From the NCBI GenBank assembly GCA_024404215.1, contig JAKSQI010000099.1, positions 1 through 6,097 on the forward strand: a stretch of 6,097 bases of DNA. The letters run 5' to 3'. A model generated the notes under the pieces. The model saw only the letters and a list, made by a program, of their open reading frames with translations. It ran no database searches and was not told the origin of the DNA. The position numbers and the translations under genes are program-made. Shown here piece by piece: positions 1 through 5,340 of the stretch. This DNA comes from Oscillospiraceae bacterium. GTDB taxonomy: Bacteria; Bacillota; Clostridia; Oscillospirales; Oscillospiraceae. Position 1 is the stretch's first letter. Every line of letters begins with the position of its first letter.

Positions 1-28
1 TCCGGTCGGAGGGGCTTTCTGTTGGCAA

Positions 29-67
29 GAAAAAACACATCCCCCGGAGCTTCTGCTTCGGGGGATG
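29..67 (-). terminator. Rho-independent terminator of the amino acid ABC operon
   Basis: Read on the minus strand, a 9-bp perfect stem (59-67 pairing with 38-46, CATCCCCCG with CGGGGGATG) encloses a short inner helix and is followed at once by UGUUUUUUC. It starts 6 bases after the ATPase stop codon, so it ends the three-gene transporter transcript. There is no T-run on the other side, so it should act on the minus strand only. Confidence 0.9.
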
Positions 68-73
68 CATGGG

Positions 74-832
74 TTACAGGATACTGGCCAAAAACTGCTT
101 GGCCTTGTCGGTTTTGGGATTGCTGAAAATCTGTTCCGGGGTACCAACCTCAAGAATTTGGCCGTCTGCCATGAAGATGACCTTGTCGGCAACCTCACGG
201 GCAAAGCCCATTTCGTGGGTAACACAGAGCATGGTCATGCCCTGCTCTGCCAAATCCTTCATAACGTTCAAAACCTCGCCGACCAGCTCTGGATCCAAAG
301 CTGAGGTGGGTTCGTCAAAAAGCATGATTTTGGGTTCCATAGCCAGGGCACGGGCAATGGCTACGCGCTGCTGCTGACCGCCGGATAGACGGCTGGGGTA
401 AACATCCAGTTTGTCGGACAGACCAACACGGGCAATCAAATTCTTGGCGGTAGCCTCAGCCTCTTCCTTGCTCTTTTTGCGAACGGTCATGGGAGCCAGT
501 GTTACATTACCCAACACGGTTTTATTGGGAAAGAGGTTAAAACGCTGGAAAACCATGCCCATTTCCAAAAGCAGAGCCTTGAATTTTTCACTGTCCATCT
601 TATCCAGCGTTTTGTTTTCTTCCCGATGGATAAAGAGCTGGTCTTCAATGAAAATCTTGCCGCTGGTAATCTGTTCCAGGGTGTTCAGGGAGCGGAGCAG
701 GGTGGATTTACCGGCACCGGAGGGACCGATGATAACCACAACCTCGCCGGGCTCGACCTCCATATTGATGTTTTTCAAAACCTGCAGGTCACCAAAGCTT
801 TTGCACAGGTTCTCGGTACGAATCATAGACAT
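74..832 (-). CDS. Polar amino acid ABC transporter, ATP-binding protein (GlnQ/HisP family)
   Basis: This is the cytoplasmic ATPase that powers the importer encoded just upstream; in this family two copies sit under a permease dimer. The 252 residues contain every expected motif: A-loop aromatic F13, Walker A GPSGAGKST (36-44), Q-loop MVFQ (Q96) followed by the family-typical FNLFP, signature LSGGQQQR (149-156), Walker B IMLFDEP (169-175, catalytic E174), D-loop SALD (177-180) and switch histidine H206 in VTHEMGFAREVAD. Length is normal for GlnQ/HisP. A longer reading frame opens upstream with a TTG at 874, but it overlaps the permease; the ATG at 832 has a GGGGG-type ribosome site 8 bases away, so I chose it. 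The gene starts 13 bases after the permease stop, as the last gene of the operon. The substrate (Gln, His, cystine or another polar amino acid) cannot be read from this subunit. Confidence 0.96.
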   Translation of the reverse strand: MSMIRTENLCKSFGDLQVLKNINMEVEPGEVVVIIGPSGAGKSTLLRSLNTLEQITSGKIFIEDQLFIHREENKTLDKMDSEKFKALLLEMGMVFQRFNLFPNKTVLGNVTLAPMTVRKKSKEEAEATAKNLIARVGLSDKLDVYPSRLSGGQQQRVAIARALAMEPKIMLFDEPTSALDPELVGEVLNVMKDLAEQGMTMLCVTHEMGFAREVADKVIFMADGQILEVGTPEQIFSNPKTDKAKQFLASIL

Positions 833-840
833 AGCCTTAA

Positions 841-847
841 CCCCCTT
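841..847 (-). promoter_or_regulatory. Ribosome binding site of the ATPase gene, overlapping the permease stop
   Basis: On the minus strand the permease ends in TAA and runs directly into GGGGG, giving AAGGGGG 8 bases before the ATG at 832. This supports the shorter start and suggests translational coupling, since ribosomes terminating on the permease stand on this site. Confidence 0.7.
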
Positions 848-1505
848 ACTCTTTCTTAGCCATCTTCTCTTCAATACGGTTGAAGACGAAGGTGAAGAAG
901 GCTGTGATTATGAGGTAGATAATCATGGAGGGAATGTAAACCAAAGCTGTAGCAGCGGAGGAGTTGATGGAGCGGGTAACCTTTGTCAGGTCCCCCAGAG
1001 AGATAATGGATACCAGAGAAGCATCCTTCAGCATCATGATAAATTCGTTGCCGATGGGAGGAACCAGCCGACGGATGGACTGAGGGATAATCAGCAGCCG
1101 CATGGCCTGACCATAGGTCATGCCCAAAGCCGTGGCGGCCTCAAACTGGCCCTTGTCAATGGACTGAATGGCAGCACGCACCAGCTCGGCGCAGTAGGCT
1201 GCACTGTTCAGAGAGTAGGCAATAAAGGCGGCCAGAAAACGATTGTTGATGGTTAGGGCCGGAAGGAAGAGGGGAACGGCAAAGTAGAGAAAATAAAGCT
1301 GCATCAGCAGGGGGGTGCCGCGGAAGAAGAAAATGTAGGCCGAGCAGACCTTGCTGATGATTTTGTTGCGGCTCATCTTGCCTAAAGCGAGGAAAATACT
1401 GAGAATGAGACCGGCACAGGTGGCGGTCAGAGTCAGCAGAATGGTAATCTTTGCGCCGTTGAGCAGCTGGGGCAGCCAACTGATCATTTTTTGTAGAACT
1501 TCCAT
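846..1505 (-). CDS. Polar amino acid ABC transporter permease (HisM/GlnP family)
   Basis: This is the membrane channel subunit of the importer. The 219-residue protein has hydrophobic segments at about 17-41, 56-81, 90-115, 150-175 and 188-212, the usual five-helix pattern of the family. The family-specific FFRGTPLLMQLYF lies at 60-72. The cytoplasmic EAA loop, where the ATPase docks, is at 118-141 (KGQFEAATALGM, then IIPQ). Only one permease gene is present, so a homodimer is likely, as for GlnP-type systems. A GTG at 1571 opens the frame earlier, but the ATG at 1505 has a GAGAGGAG ribosome site (1515-1522) at a 9-base spacing, and family members begin close to this point. It lies 104 bases after the binding-protein gene, with a hairpin between, and 13 bases before the ATPase gene. 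Confidence 0.95.
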   Translation of the reverse strand: MEVLQKMISWLPQLLNGAKITILLTLTATCAGLILSIFLALGKMSRNKIISKVCSAYIFFFRGTPLLMQLYFLYFAVPLFLPALTINNRFLAAFIAYSLNSAAYCAELVRAAIQSIDKGQFEAATALGMTYGQAMRLLIIPQSIRRLVPPIGNEFIMMLKDASLVSIISLGDLTKVTRSINSSAATALVYIPSMIIYLIITAFFTFVFNRIEEKMAKKE

Positions 1506-1514
1506 GGGGGCTTG

Positions 1515-1522
1515 CTCCTCTC
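1515..1522 (-). promoter_or_regulatory. Ribosome binding site of the permease gene
   Basis: The minus strand reads GAGAGGAG, 9 bases before the ATG at 1505. The competing upstream starts (GTG at 1571, ATG at 1526) lack a comparable site, so this one decides the start. Confidence 0.7.
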
Positions 1523-1550
1523 TCATGAGTAGTATTGCAGGTACGCGAAA

Positions 1551-1581
1551 CGGACACAGAGCGGATTCCACTCTGCGTCCG
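1551..1581 (-). promoter_or_regulatory. Intercistronic hairpin between binding-protein and permease genes
   Basis: Read as minus-strand RNA, 1571-1581 pairs with 1551-1561 in an 11-bp stem with a 9-base loop. The only non-Watson-Crick pair is a G-U in the minus-strand RNA, which would be an A-C mismatch if transcribed from the plus strand, so the structure fits the operon's own direction. Only a short UUU follows, too weak for full termination. The likely role, by analogy with other binding-protein operons, is to stabilise or partly terminate the message so that more binding protein than permease is made. A second small hairpin (5-bp stem, 1592-1605) precedes it. Confidence 0.65.
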
Positions 1582-1609
1582 TATGGAATGCGGTATCAGT
1601 ATACCAAAT

Positions 1610-2431
1610 TCAGCGGAGGCCGTCTACACCGGAAGCGTCACCAAAGTACTTGGTGGCAATCTTGGCGGTGGTGCCATCGGCGGACATGGCATCCAGCACT
1701 TCCTCAATGGCATTATAGAGGGCTTCGTTACCCTTCTTGTAGGTAACGCCGATGGGCTCAGCTTCTTCGTTAACCCAAACTACCTTGTAGTTGTCAATGT
1801 CGCTGCCCAGATAGTAGGCGGCAACTACGCTGTCGGTGAGAACGGCGTCAACACGGCCCAGCTTTAGCTCGTCGAAGCAGTTGATGACCTTGTCGTAGTC
1901 GCGGATTTCGCAGCCGGTGTCGTTATCGCGCAGGTAGTCATGGGAAGAGGTTTCACCCTGTACGGCAACACTGCGGCCGGTTACATCCTCAATGCCGGTG
2001 ATGTCGGAATCCACGGGAACCAGCAGCTCAATGGCATTCTGTACATAGGGCTCACCCATCAGGTAGCTGTTCTGGCGGGCCGGGGTAATCGAGCAGGAGG
2101 ACATGATCATGTCATACTTATCGGACTCCAAACCGGCGAAAATGCCATCCCAGGCGGTGTCAACGATTTCAAGCTCCAAACCCATGCGGGAGGCGATTTC
2201 CGTGAACATTTCCACATCAAAGCCAATGGCAGTGGAGCCATCCTCATCGAAATACTCCATGGGAGGGTAGCCAATCTCAACACCAACGGCCAGCTTGCCG
2301 GCGGTCAGGGTGACCGAAGCATCAGCAGAAGCATCGGCGGCGGGGGCAGCGGTTTCTGTCTTGGCGCTACCGCAGGCCGTCAAAGCCAGCAGAAGGCATA
2401 CTGCCAAAAGCAGAGAAGCAATCTTTTTCAT
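1610..2431 (-). CDS. Amino acid ABC transporter substrate-binding lipoprotein (SBP family 3)
   Basis: This is the extracytoplasmic receptor that captures the amino acid and delivers it to the permease. The 273 residues begin with a lysine-rich n-region and hydrophobic core (2-16), then a lipobox LTAC with C20 as the lipid-modified residue, so it is membrane anchored. A low-complexity Ala/Ser/Asp/Thr linker (22-44) leads into the two-lobed domain. Family landmarks are GYPPMEY (54-60), IGFDVEMF (69-76), WDGIFAGL (94-101) and SITPAR (114-119), where R119 matches the arginine that grips the ligand carboxylate in HisJ/GlnH. In VLTDS, D200 matches the acidic residue contacting the amino group. Those residues point to an alpha-amino acid ligand. 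The reading frame opens with a TTG at 2437, but that codon is only 2 bases from the AAGGAG site; the ATG at 2431 is correctly spaced. First gene of the operon. Its exact ligand is unknown. Confidence 0.96.
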   Translation of the reverse strand: MKKIASLLLAVCLLLALTACGSAKTETAAPAADASADASVTLTAGKLAVGVEIGYPPMEYFDEDGSTAIGFDVEMFTEIASRMGLELEIVDTAWDGIFAGLESDKYDMIMSSCSITPARQNSYLMGEPYVQNAIELLVPVDSDITGIEDVTGRSVAVQGETSSHDYLRDNDTGCEIRDYDKVINCFDELKLGRVDAVLTDSVVAAYYLGSDIDNYKVVWVNEEAEPIGVTYKKGNEALYNAIEEVLDAMSADGTTAKIATKYFGDASGVDGLR

Positions 2432-2439
2432 TTTCAATT

Positions 2440-2445
2440 CTCCTT
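2440..2445 (-). promoter_or_regulatory. Ribosome binding site of the binding-protein gene
   Basis: The minus strand reads AAGGAG 8 bases before the ATG at 2431. It selects that ATG over the in-frame TTG at 2437, which lies only 2 bases from it. Confidence 0.8.
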
Positions 2446-2470
2446 ATCCAGAATAGATATAACATGAGTA

Positions 2471-2499
2471 TTTATACACTTTTTTGCAAGTTATGTCAA
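2471..2499 (-). promoter_or_regulatory. Sigma-A promoter of the amino acid ABC operon
   Basis: The minus strand carries a perfect -35 TTGACA (2494-2499), a 17-base spacer (2477-2493) and a -10 TATAAA (2471-2476). Transcription should start near 2464, leaving an untranslated leader of about 33 bases, too short for a T-box or riboswitch. The -10 lies inside a small GTAT-N2-ATAC palindrome (2468-2477). Confidence 0.85.
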
Positions 2500-2504
2500 T
2501 GAAA

Positions 2505-2515
2505 TCCTGCGAAAA
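2505..2515 (+). repeat. Direct repeat TCCTGCGAAAA, copy 1
   Basis: This copy is identical over 11 bases to the one at 2610-2620, and the two start 105 bases apart. It lies directly upstream of the -35 box (2494-2499) of the minus-strand ABC operon promoter. Confidence 0.55.
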
Positions 2516-2609
2516 AAAGCCAATTTCAGCAATTTATAGATGAATTCTGCAAGAACAAGCAGGGTTTTAACAAATTCGTACAGAATATGCATTTATTCAT
2601 TCCGGGATT

Positions 2610-2620
2610 TCCTGCGAAAA
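2610..2620 (+). repeat. Direct repeat TCCTGCGAAAA, copy 2
   Basis: Second exact copy of the 11-base repeat. It lies about 76 bases upstream of the CoA-transferase -35 box. The copies sit in similar purine-rich contexts (both followed by A/G runs ending in AGCC), but the identity does not extend further. Confidence 0.55.
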
Positions 2621-2695
2621 GAGAAGAGCCCGTAATTCACGGCAGAGAATACAGCTGTTTTCAATAAAAGGGTAAAACCGGGGCCTGCTTTCTCC

Positions 2696-2724
2696 TTGCA
2701 AGCACTGGGGGAACATGCTATAAT
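2696..2724 (+). promoter_or_regulatory. Strong extended -10 promoter of the CoA-transferase gene
   Basis: A -35 TTGCAA (2696-2701), a 17-base spacer and a perfect -10 TATAAT (2719-2724) with the extended element TGC just before it (2716-2718). Transcription should begin near 2731, giving a leader of about 55 bases. The leader contains an imperfect 12-base palindrome, GAATA-N2-TATTC (2753-2764), that could be an operator. Confidence 0.85.
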
Positions 2725-2774
2725 TAAGTGTCTACCTATGAGCAAAAAGCAAGAATACATATTCATATTATGTT

Positions 2775-2779
2775 GGAGG
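2775..2779 (+). promoter_or_regulatory. Ribosome binding site of the CoA-transferase gene
   Basis: GGAGG lies 6 bases before the ATG at 2786. The upstream in-frame ATGs at 2696 (on the promoter itself) and 2738 have no such site. Confidence 0.85.
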
Positions 2780-2785
2780 TATACT

Positions 2786-4414
2786 ATGGCAAAGTTTATT
2801 ACTGCACAAGAAGCCGCCGAACTGATTAAAGACGGCGATTCCATCGGCGTAGCAGGTATGGGCCTGGCCGGCTTCCCTGAGGAAGTTGTCTGTGCCATCC
2901 GTGACCGCTATAAGGAAACCGGTCATCCCTGCAATCTGGACCTGCACCAGGGCAGCGCCATGGGCGACCATGGCTACGGCAATAAGTTCCTGACCTGGGA
3001 TAAGCAGACCAGACCTGAGGACATGCCTGAGCCCGAAGGCGTGCGTGGTCTGTCCCGTCTGGGTGAAGCCGGACCCGGTCTGGTAACCAAGTGGACCAGC
3101 GCCCACATGCTGTCTTCTCACGCACTGAACAAGCAGGCTGTTGCCAACCAGATGCAGGCCTGGTGTCTGCCTCAGGGTATTGCTGTCAGCCTGTGGCGTG
3201 AAATCGCTGCCGGTCGTCCCGGCCTTTTCTCCAAGGTTGGTCTGGGCACCTTTGTTGACCCCCGTGTAGAAGGTGGCCGCATGAATGAGTGCACCAACGA
3301 CAACGTTGCAGACCTGATTGCAATCGGCGGTGAGGAGTACCTCTCCTACACGAGCCTCCCTCTGAATGTTGCCCTGCTGCGCGGTACCATTGCTGACGAG
3401 AACGGCAACATCTCCTTCGCTCACGAAGGCCTGATTAACGAAGGCCTGGGGGTTGCTTCCGCTGCCCACAACAGCGGCGGTATTGTTATTGTTCAGGTTG
3501 AGTACATCACCAAGAACGATACCCTGCCTCCCAAGGATGTTCGCATCCCCGGCATTTTGGTTGACTATGTTGTAGAGGCTACCGATCCCATGGCCTGCTG
3601 GCAGACCGAGGGACGCTATTGGGAGCCTGCCTTCTCCGGCCAGATTCGTCGTCCCATGAAGTCCATTCCTCCCATGAAGCTCAGTGAGCGCAAGGTTATT
3701 GCCCGCCGCTGCGCTGCTGAAGTTGGTTCCGGCTATGTTCTGAATCTGGGTGTCGGCATTTCTGCTGATGTTGGTACCATTCTGGCTGAAGAGGGCTGCA
3801 TTGACCAGGTTACCATGTGCTGCGAAAGCGGCATGATTGGCGGCGTACCCTGTGCCCTGCCTAACTTCGGTTCCAGCTACAACCCCGAGGCAGTTATTGA
3901 GCACTCCTCCACCTTTGATATCATCGATGGCGGTGGTCTGGACATGACCTGCCTGGGCCTGGGTGAGTGCGATGAAGAAGGCAACATCAACGTTTCTCGT
4001 CTTGGCCCCCAGATGGTCGGCCCCGGCGGCTTCATTGATATTACCAATGCTACCCCCAAGGTTGTATTCTGCGGCACCTTCATGGGCAAGGCCAAGATGG
4101 CCGTAGGTGATGGTAAGCTGACCATTGTTGAGGAAGGCAAGACCGTAAAGTTCGTCAAGAAGGTTAACCAGATCACCTTTGCCGGTAAGTACATTAAGCC
4201 CGGTCAGGATGTTGTTTACATTACCGAGCGCTGCGTTATGAGACTGATTGATGGCAAGATGACCATCACCGAAATCGCTCCCGGCATTGACCTGCAGAAG
4301 GATATCCTGGCCCATATGGACTTTGAGCCTGCTGTAGCTGCTGATCTTAAGACCATGGATCCCGGTATCTTCAGCGAAACCTGGGGAACTCTGGCTGAAA
4401 GCATGAAGGCTTAA
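2786..4414 (+). CDS. Acyl-CoA:acetate/propionate CoA-transferase (family I, Pct/YdiF type)
   Basis: This cytoplasmic enzyme moves CoA between short-chain acyl-CoA and free acids through a glutamyl-CoA thioester. The 542 residues join both halves of a family I transferase: an alpha-like domain (about 1-290) and a beta-like domain (about 299-520). The glycine-rich GVAGMGLAGFPEE (21-33) belongs to the N-terminal CoA-binding fold. RPGLFSKVGLGTFVDPR and VDYVV are typical of propionate CoA-transferases. The catalytic glutamate is E347 in CCESGMIGG, and DGGGLDM followed by LGECDEEGNINVSRLGP is the conserved core of the C-terminal half. From memory of the Clostridium propionicum Pct, the match is good throughout except for about 20 extra residues near 70-92. 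It is a single-gene unit with its own promoter and terminator. Codon choice is strongly biased: the gene has no TTA, CTA or TCA codon, suggesting high expression. The acid partners cannot be fixed from sequence; acetate, propionate, lactate or butyrate are possible. Confidence 0.93.
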   Translation: MAKFITAQEAAELIKDGDSIGVAGMGLAGFPEEVVCAIRDRYKETGHPCNLDLHQGSAMGDHGYGNKFLTWDKQTRPEDMPEPEGVRGLSRLGEAGPGLVTKWTSAHMLSSHALNKQAVANQMQAWCLPQGIAVSLWREIAAGRPGLFSKVGLGTFVDPRVEGGRMNECTNDNVADLIAIGGEEYLSYTSLPLNVALLRGTIADENGNISFAHEGLINEGLGVASAAHNSGGIVIVQVEYITKNDTLPPKDVRIPGILVDYVVEATDPMACWQTEGRYWEPAFSGQIRRPMKSIPPMKLSERKVIARRCAAEVGSGYVLNLGVGISADVGTILAEEGCIDQVTMCCESGMIGGVPCALPNFGSSYNPEAVIEHSSTFDIIDGGGLDMTCLGLGECDEEGNINVSRLGPQMVGPGGFIDITNATPKVVFCGTFMGKAKMAVGDGKLTIVEEGKTVKFVKKVNQITFAGKYIKPGQDVVYITERCVMRLIDGKMTITEIAPGIDLQKDILAHMDFEPAVAADLKTMDPGIFSETWGTLAESMKA

Positions 4415-4431
4415 GTACAAGCGGTTTGATA

Positions 4432-4470
4432 AAAAGGGTGCATCCCTACGGACTGCACCCTTTTGTGTTT
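4432..4470 (+). terminator. Rho-independent terminator of the CoA-transferase gene (possibly bidirectional)
   Basis: An 11-bp perfect stem (AAAAGGGTGCA at 4432-4442 with 4454-4464) and an 11-base loop, followed by TTTTGTGTTT, starting 17 bases after the stop codon. On the minus strand the same stem is followed by a U-run, so it could also stop transcripts arriving from the LUD gene. Confidence 0.9.
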
Positions 4471-4500
4471 ATCTATATTGATTTTCAATGATTGGACAGA

Positions 4501-4543
4501 GAAAAGCAAAACCCGGTACCCTGCATTTCACTGGTTACCGGGT
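4501..4543 (-). terminator. Rho-independent terminator of the LUD-domain gene
   Basis: Read on the minus strand, 4536-4543 (ACCCGGTA) pairs with 4511-4518, and two further G-C pairs form past a one-base bulge. The loop is about 12 bases and the tail is UUUUGCUUUUC. It lies about 87 bases after the LUD stop codon, beyond the separate long hairpin at 4559-4610. Confidence 0.8.
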
Positions 4544-4558
4544 GAGTGCCAAACGCAG

Positions 4559-4610
4559 ACAATTCCCCCTTCCAAGGGCTCATCGCAAAGCCCATGGAAG
4601 GGGGAATTGT
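4559..4610. repeat. Long 52-base inverted repeat without a T-tract
   Basis: A perfect 16-bp outer stem (4559-4574 with 4595-4610), one A-A mismatch, then a 5-bp inner stem (4576-4580 with 4589-4593) and an 8-base loop. No T-run follows on either strand, so it is not a standard terminator. It sits 19 bases past the LUD stop codon and 15 bases before that gene's terminator. It could be a message-stabilising 3' structure or a copy of a small dispersed palindromic repeat; I saw no flanking target duplication. Confidence 0.75.
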
Positions 4611-4629
4611 GCTGTAATGAAGTCAAATA

Positions 4630-5226
4630 TCAGTAACCCAGTTCCTGACCGATAAGGATAACGGTCATTTCCCCGATGCCGCTCATTTTACCCATGGTGA
4701 TAACCATGCCGTTGCAAATGCGTTGGGGGCTCTTGCAGTCATGGCCCTTCATGGGTTCAGCCTGGGCACAGGGCGTCTGGAGGTTGAAACGGCGGGCATT
4801 GAGGGGAGAGGCAATATTACGGGCGCGGTCAATGGCAGAAGCCAGGTCAGGCGTAATTTTGTTGATACCGGAAATGAAATAGACCTGCTCGTGACCGTAG
4901 AGCGTCTGGGCAACACGATTTCCGTTACCATCAATGTTAACAAGTTCTCCGCTTTCGGCAATGCCATTGGCGCTGGTAAGGTATACCTGGGCCTTGGTAG
5001 CAAGATCACGGGCCTCTGCGCCCTGCTTCCAGTGCCAGGACACGGTATTATCCGCCTGAAGGCGCTCATACAGGCCCATGCTGTCAATGGTGCCGCTGCC
5101 GCCAATACCGATGGTTTTGCCGTGGAGCTGTGCACAGACATAGTCAGCGGCTTCTTCCTTGGTGTCAAAGTAGAGGGCTTTCAGACCTCTTGCCTCCATG
5201 TTTTTAAGTACTTTTTGAATATCCAT
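4630..5226 (-). CDS. LUD-domain protein (LutC/YkgG-like, DUF162)
   Basis: A 198-residue soluble protein of the LUD family, named for LutC of the bacterial lactate-utilisation LutABC system. Many clostridial relatives are stand-alone genes of unknown activity. Family signs are the glycine-rich TIGIGGSGTIDSMG (38-51), the SANGIAESGELVNIDGNGNR stretch (85-104), the VYFISGINKIT strand (115-125) and the C-terminal IGEMTVILIGQELGY (184-198). Near the C-terminus lie three cysteines, C153, C164 and C171, in TPCAQ, HDC and RICN. From memory, relatives often show a fourth, forming CxxC, which here is G161. The start at 5226 is set by AGGAGG (5234-5239) 7 bases upstream. The gene is monocistronic: its own extended -10 promoter lies just after the etfA terminator, and its terminator is at 4501-4543. 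There are no LutA or LutB partners in view, so a lactate role is inference only. Confidence 0.85.
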   Translation of the reverse strand: MDIQKVLKNMEARGLKALYFDTKEEAADYVCAQLHGKTIGIGGSGTIDSMGLYERLQADNTVSWHWKQGAEARDLATKAQVYLTSANGIAESGELVNIDGNGNRVAQTLYGHEQVYFISGINKITPDLASAIDRARNIASPLNARRFNLQTPCAQAEPMKGHDCKSPQRICNGMVITMGKMSGIGEMTVILIGQELGY

Positions 5227-5233
5227 AGTCTTT

Positions 5234-5239
5234 CCTCCT
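5234..5239 (-). promoter_or_regulatory. Ribosome binding site of the LUD-domain gene
   Basis: A perfect AGGAGG on the minus strand, 7 bases before the ATG at 5226. It fixes the start. Confidence 0.85.
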
Positions 5240-5254
5240 AAGCGTGTTTTTCAC

Positions 5255-5263
5255 ATCATAGCA
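5255..5263 (-). promoter_or_regulatory. Extended -10 promoter of the LUD-domain gene
   Basis: The minus strand reads TGC then TATGAT (-10 at 5255-5260, TG at 5262-5263). No good -35 box is visible: the expected region is the T-rich tail of the etfA terminator. The extended -10 would have to compensate. The start would be near 5248, a leader of about 22 bases. Confidence 0.6.
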
Positions 5264-5275
5264 TAAAAAGATAAG

Positions 5276-5316
5276 AAAGAAAACAAAAACAATCCCCGAC
5301 CGAAGTCGGGGATTGT
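5276..5316 (-). terminator. Rho-independent terminator of the etfA transcript
   Basis: A perfect 11-bp stem (5290-5300 with 5305-5315) capped by TTCG closed by C-G on the minus strand, an exceptionally stable tetraloop, then UUUUUGUUUUCUUUC. It lies 25 bases after the etfA stop. etfA is therefore the last gene of its operon. Confidence 0.93.
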
Positions 5317-5340
5317 AAAACTCATGAGAGCAGGAGTGAA

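Larger units (their letters stand above)
2500..2695. other. Divergent intergenic control region without a gene
   Basis: This AT-rich stretch lies between the back-to-back promoters of the ABC operon and the CoA-transferase. I see no reading frame with a ribosome site and no terminator-like or riboswitch-like fold. It holds two copies of an 11-base direct repeat and a weak 4-bp hairpin (CTGC/GCAG, about 2547-2562). It probably carries regulator binding sites, but none is recognisable by name. Confidence 0.5.

Noticed and set aside
411..1256. A 281-codon plus-strand frame opposite the ATPase and permease genes
   Set aside because: It lies antisense to two well-identified transporter genes and its translation resembles no protein family.
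2432..2464. Possible T-box or riboswitch ahead of the amino acid transporter operon
   Set aside because: The predicted leader is only about 33 bases, too short for either, and no T-box consensus or anti-terminator was seen.
2696..2785. Upstream in-frame starts (ATG at 2696 and 2738) for the CoA-transferase
   Set aside because: The first is on the -35 box, and the second lacks a ribosome site. The ATG at 2786 has GGAGG at 6 bases and matches where the family begins.
2593..2898. A 101-codon minus-strand frame spanning the divergent promoter region
   Set aside because: It runs over the CoA-transferase promoter and first codons, has low-complexity content and shows no recognisable domain.
2768..4420. 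A 550-codon open frame on the minus strand across the whole CoA-transferase gene
   Set aside because: It shares codon boundaries with the sense gene and is open only because the sense gene avoids TTA, CTA and TCA. It has no family resemblance or ribosome site, and the plus-strand protein is clearly the real one.
4432..4610. Three neighbouring hairpins considered as a CRISPR or tandem repeat array
   Set aside because: Their sequences are unrelated to each other. Two are standard terminators, and there is no repeat-spacer periodicity.
4559..4610. Insertion sequence or transposon remnant
   Set aside because: There is no transposase fragment and no direct target duplication next to the inverted arms, so it is reported only as an inverted repeat.
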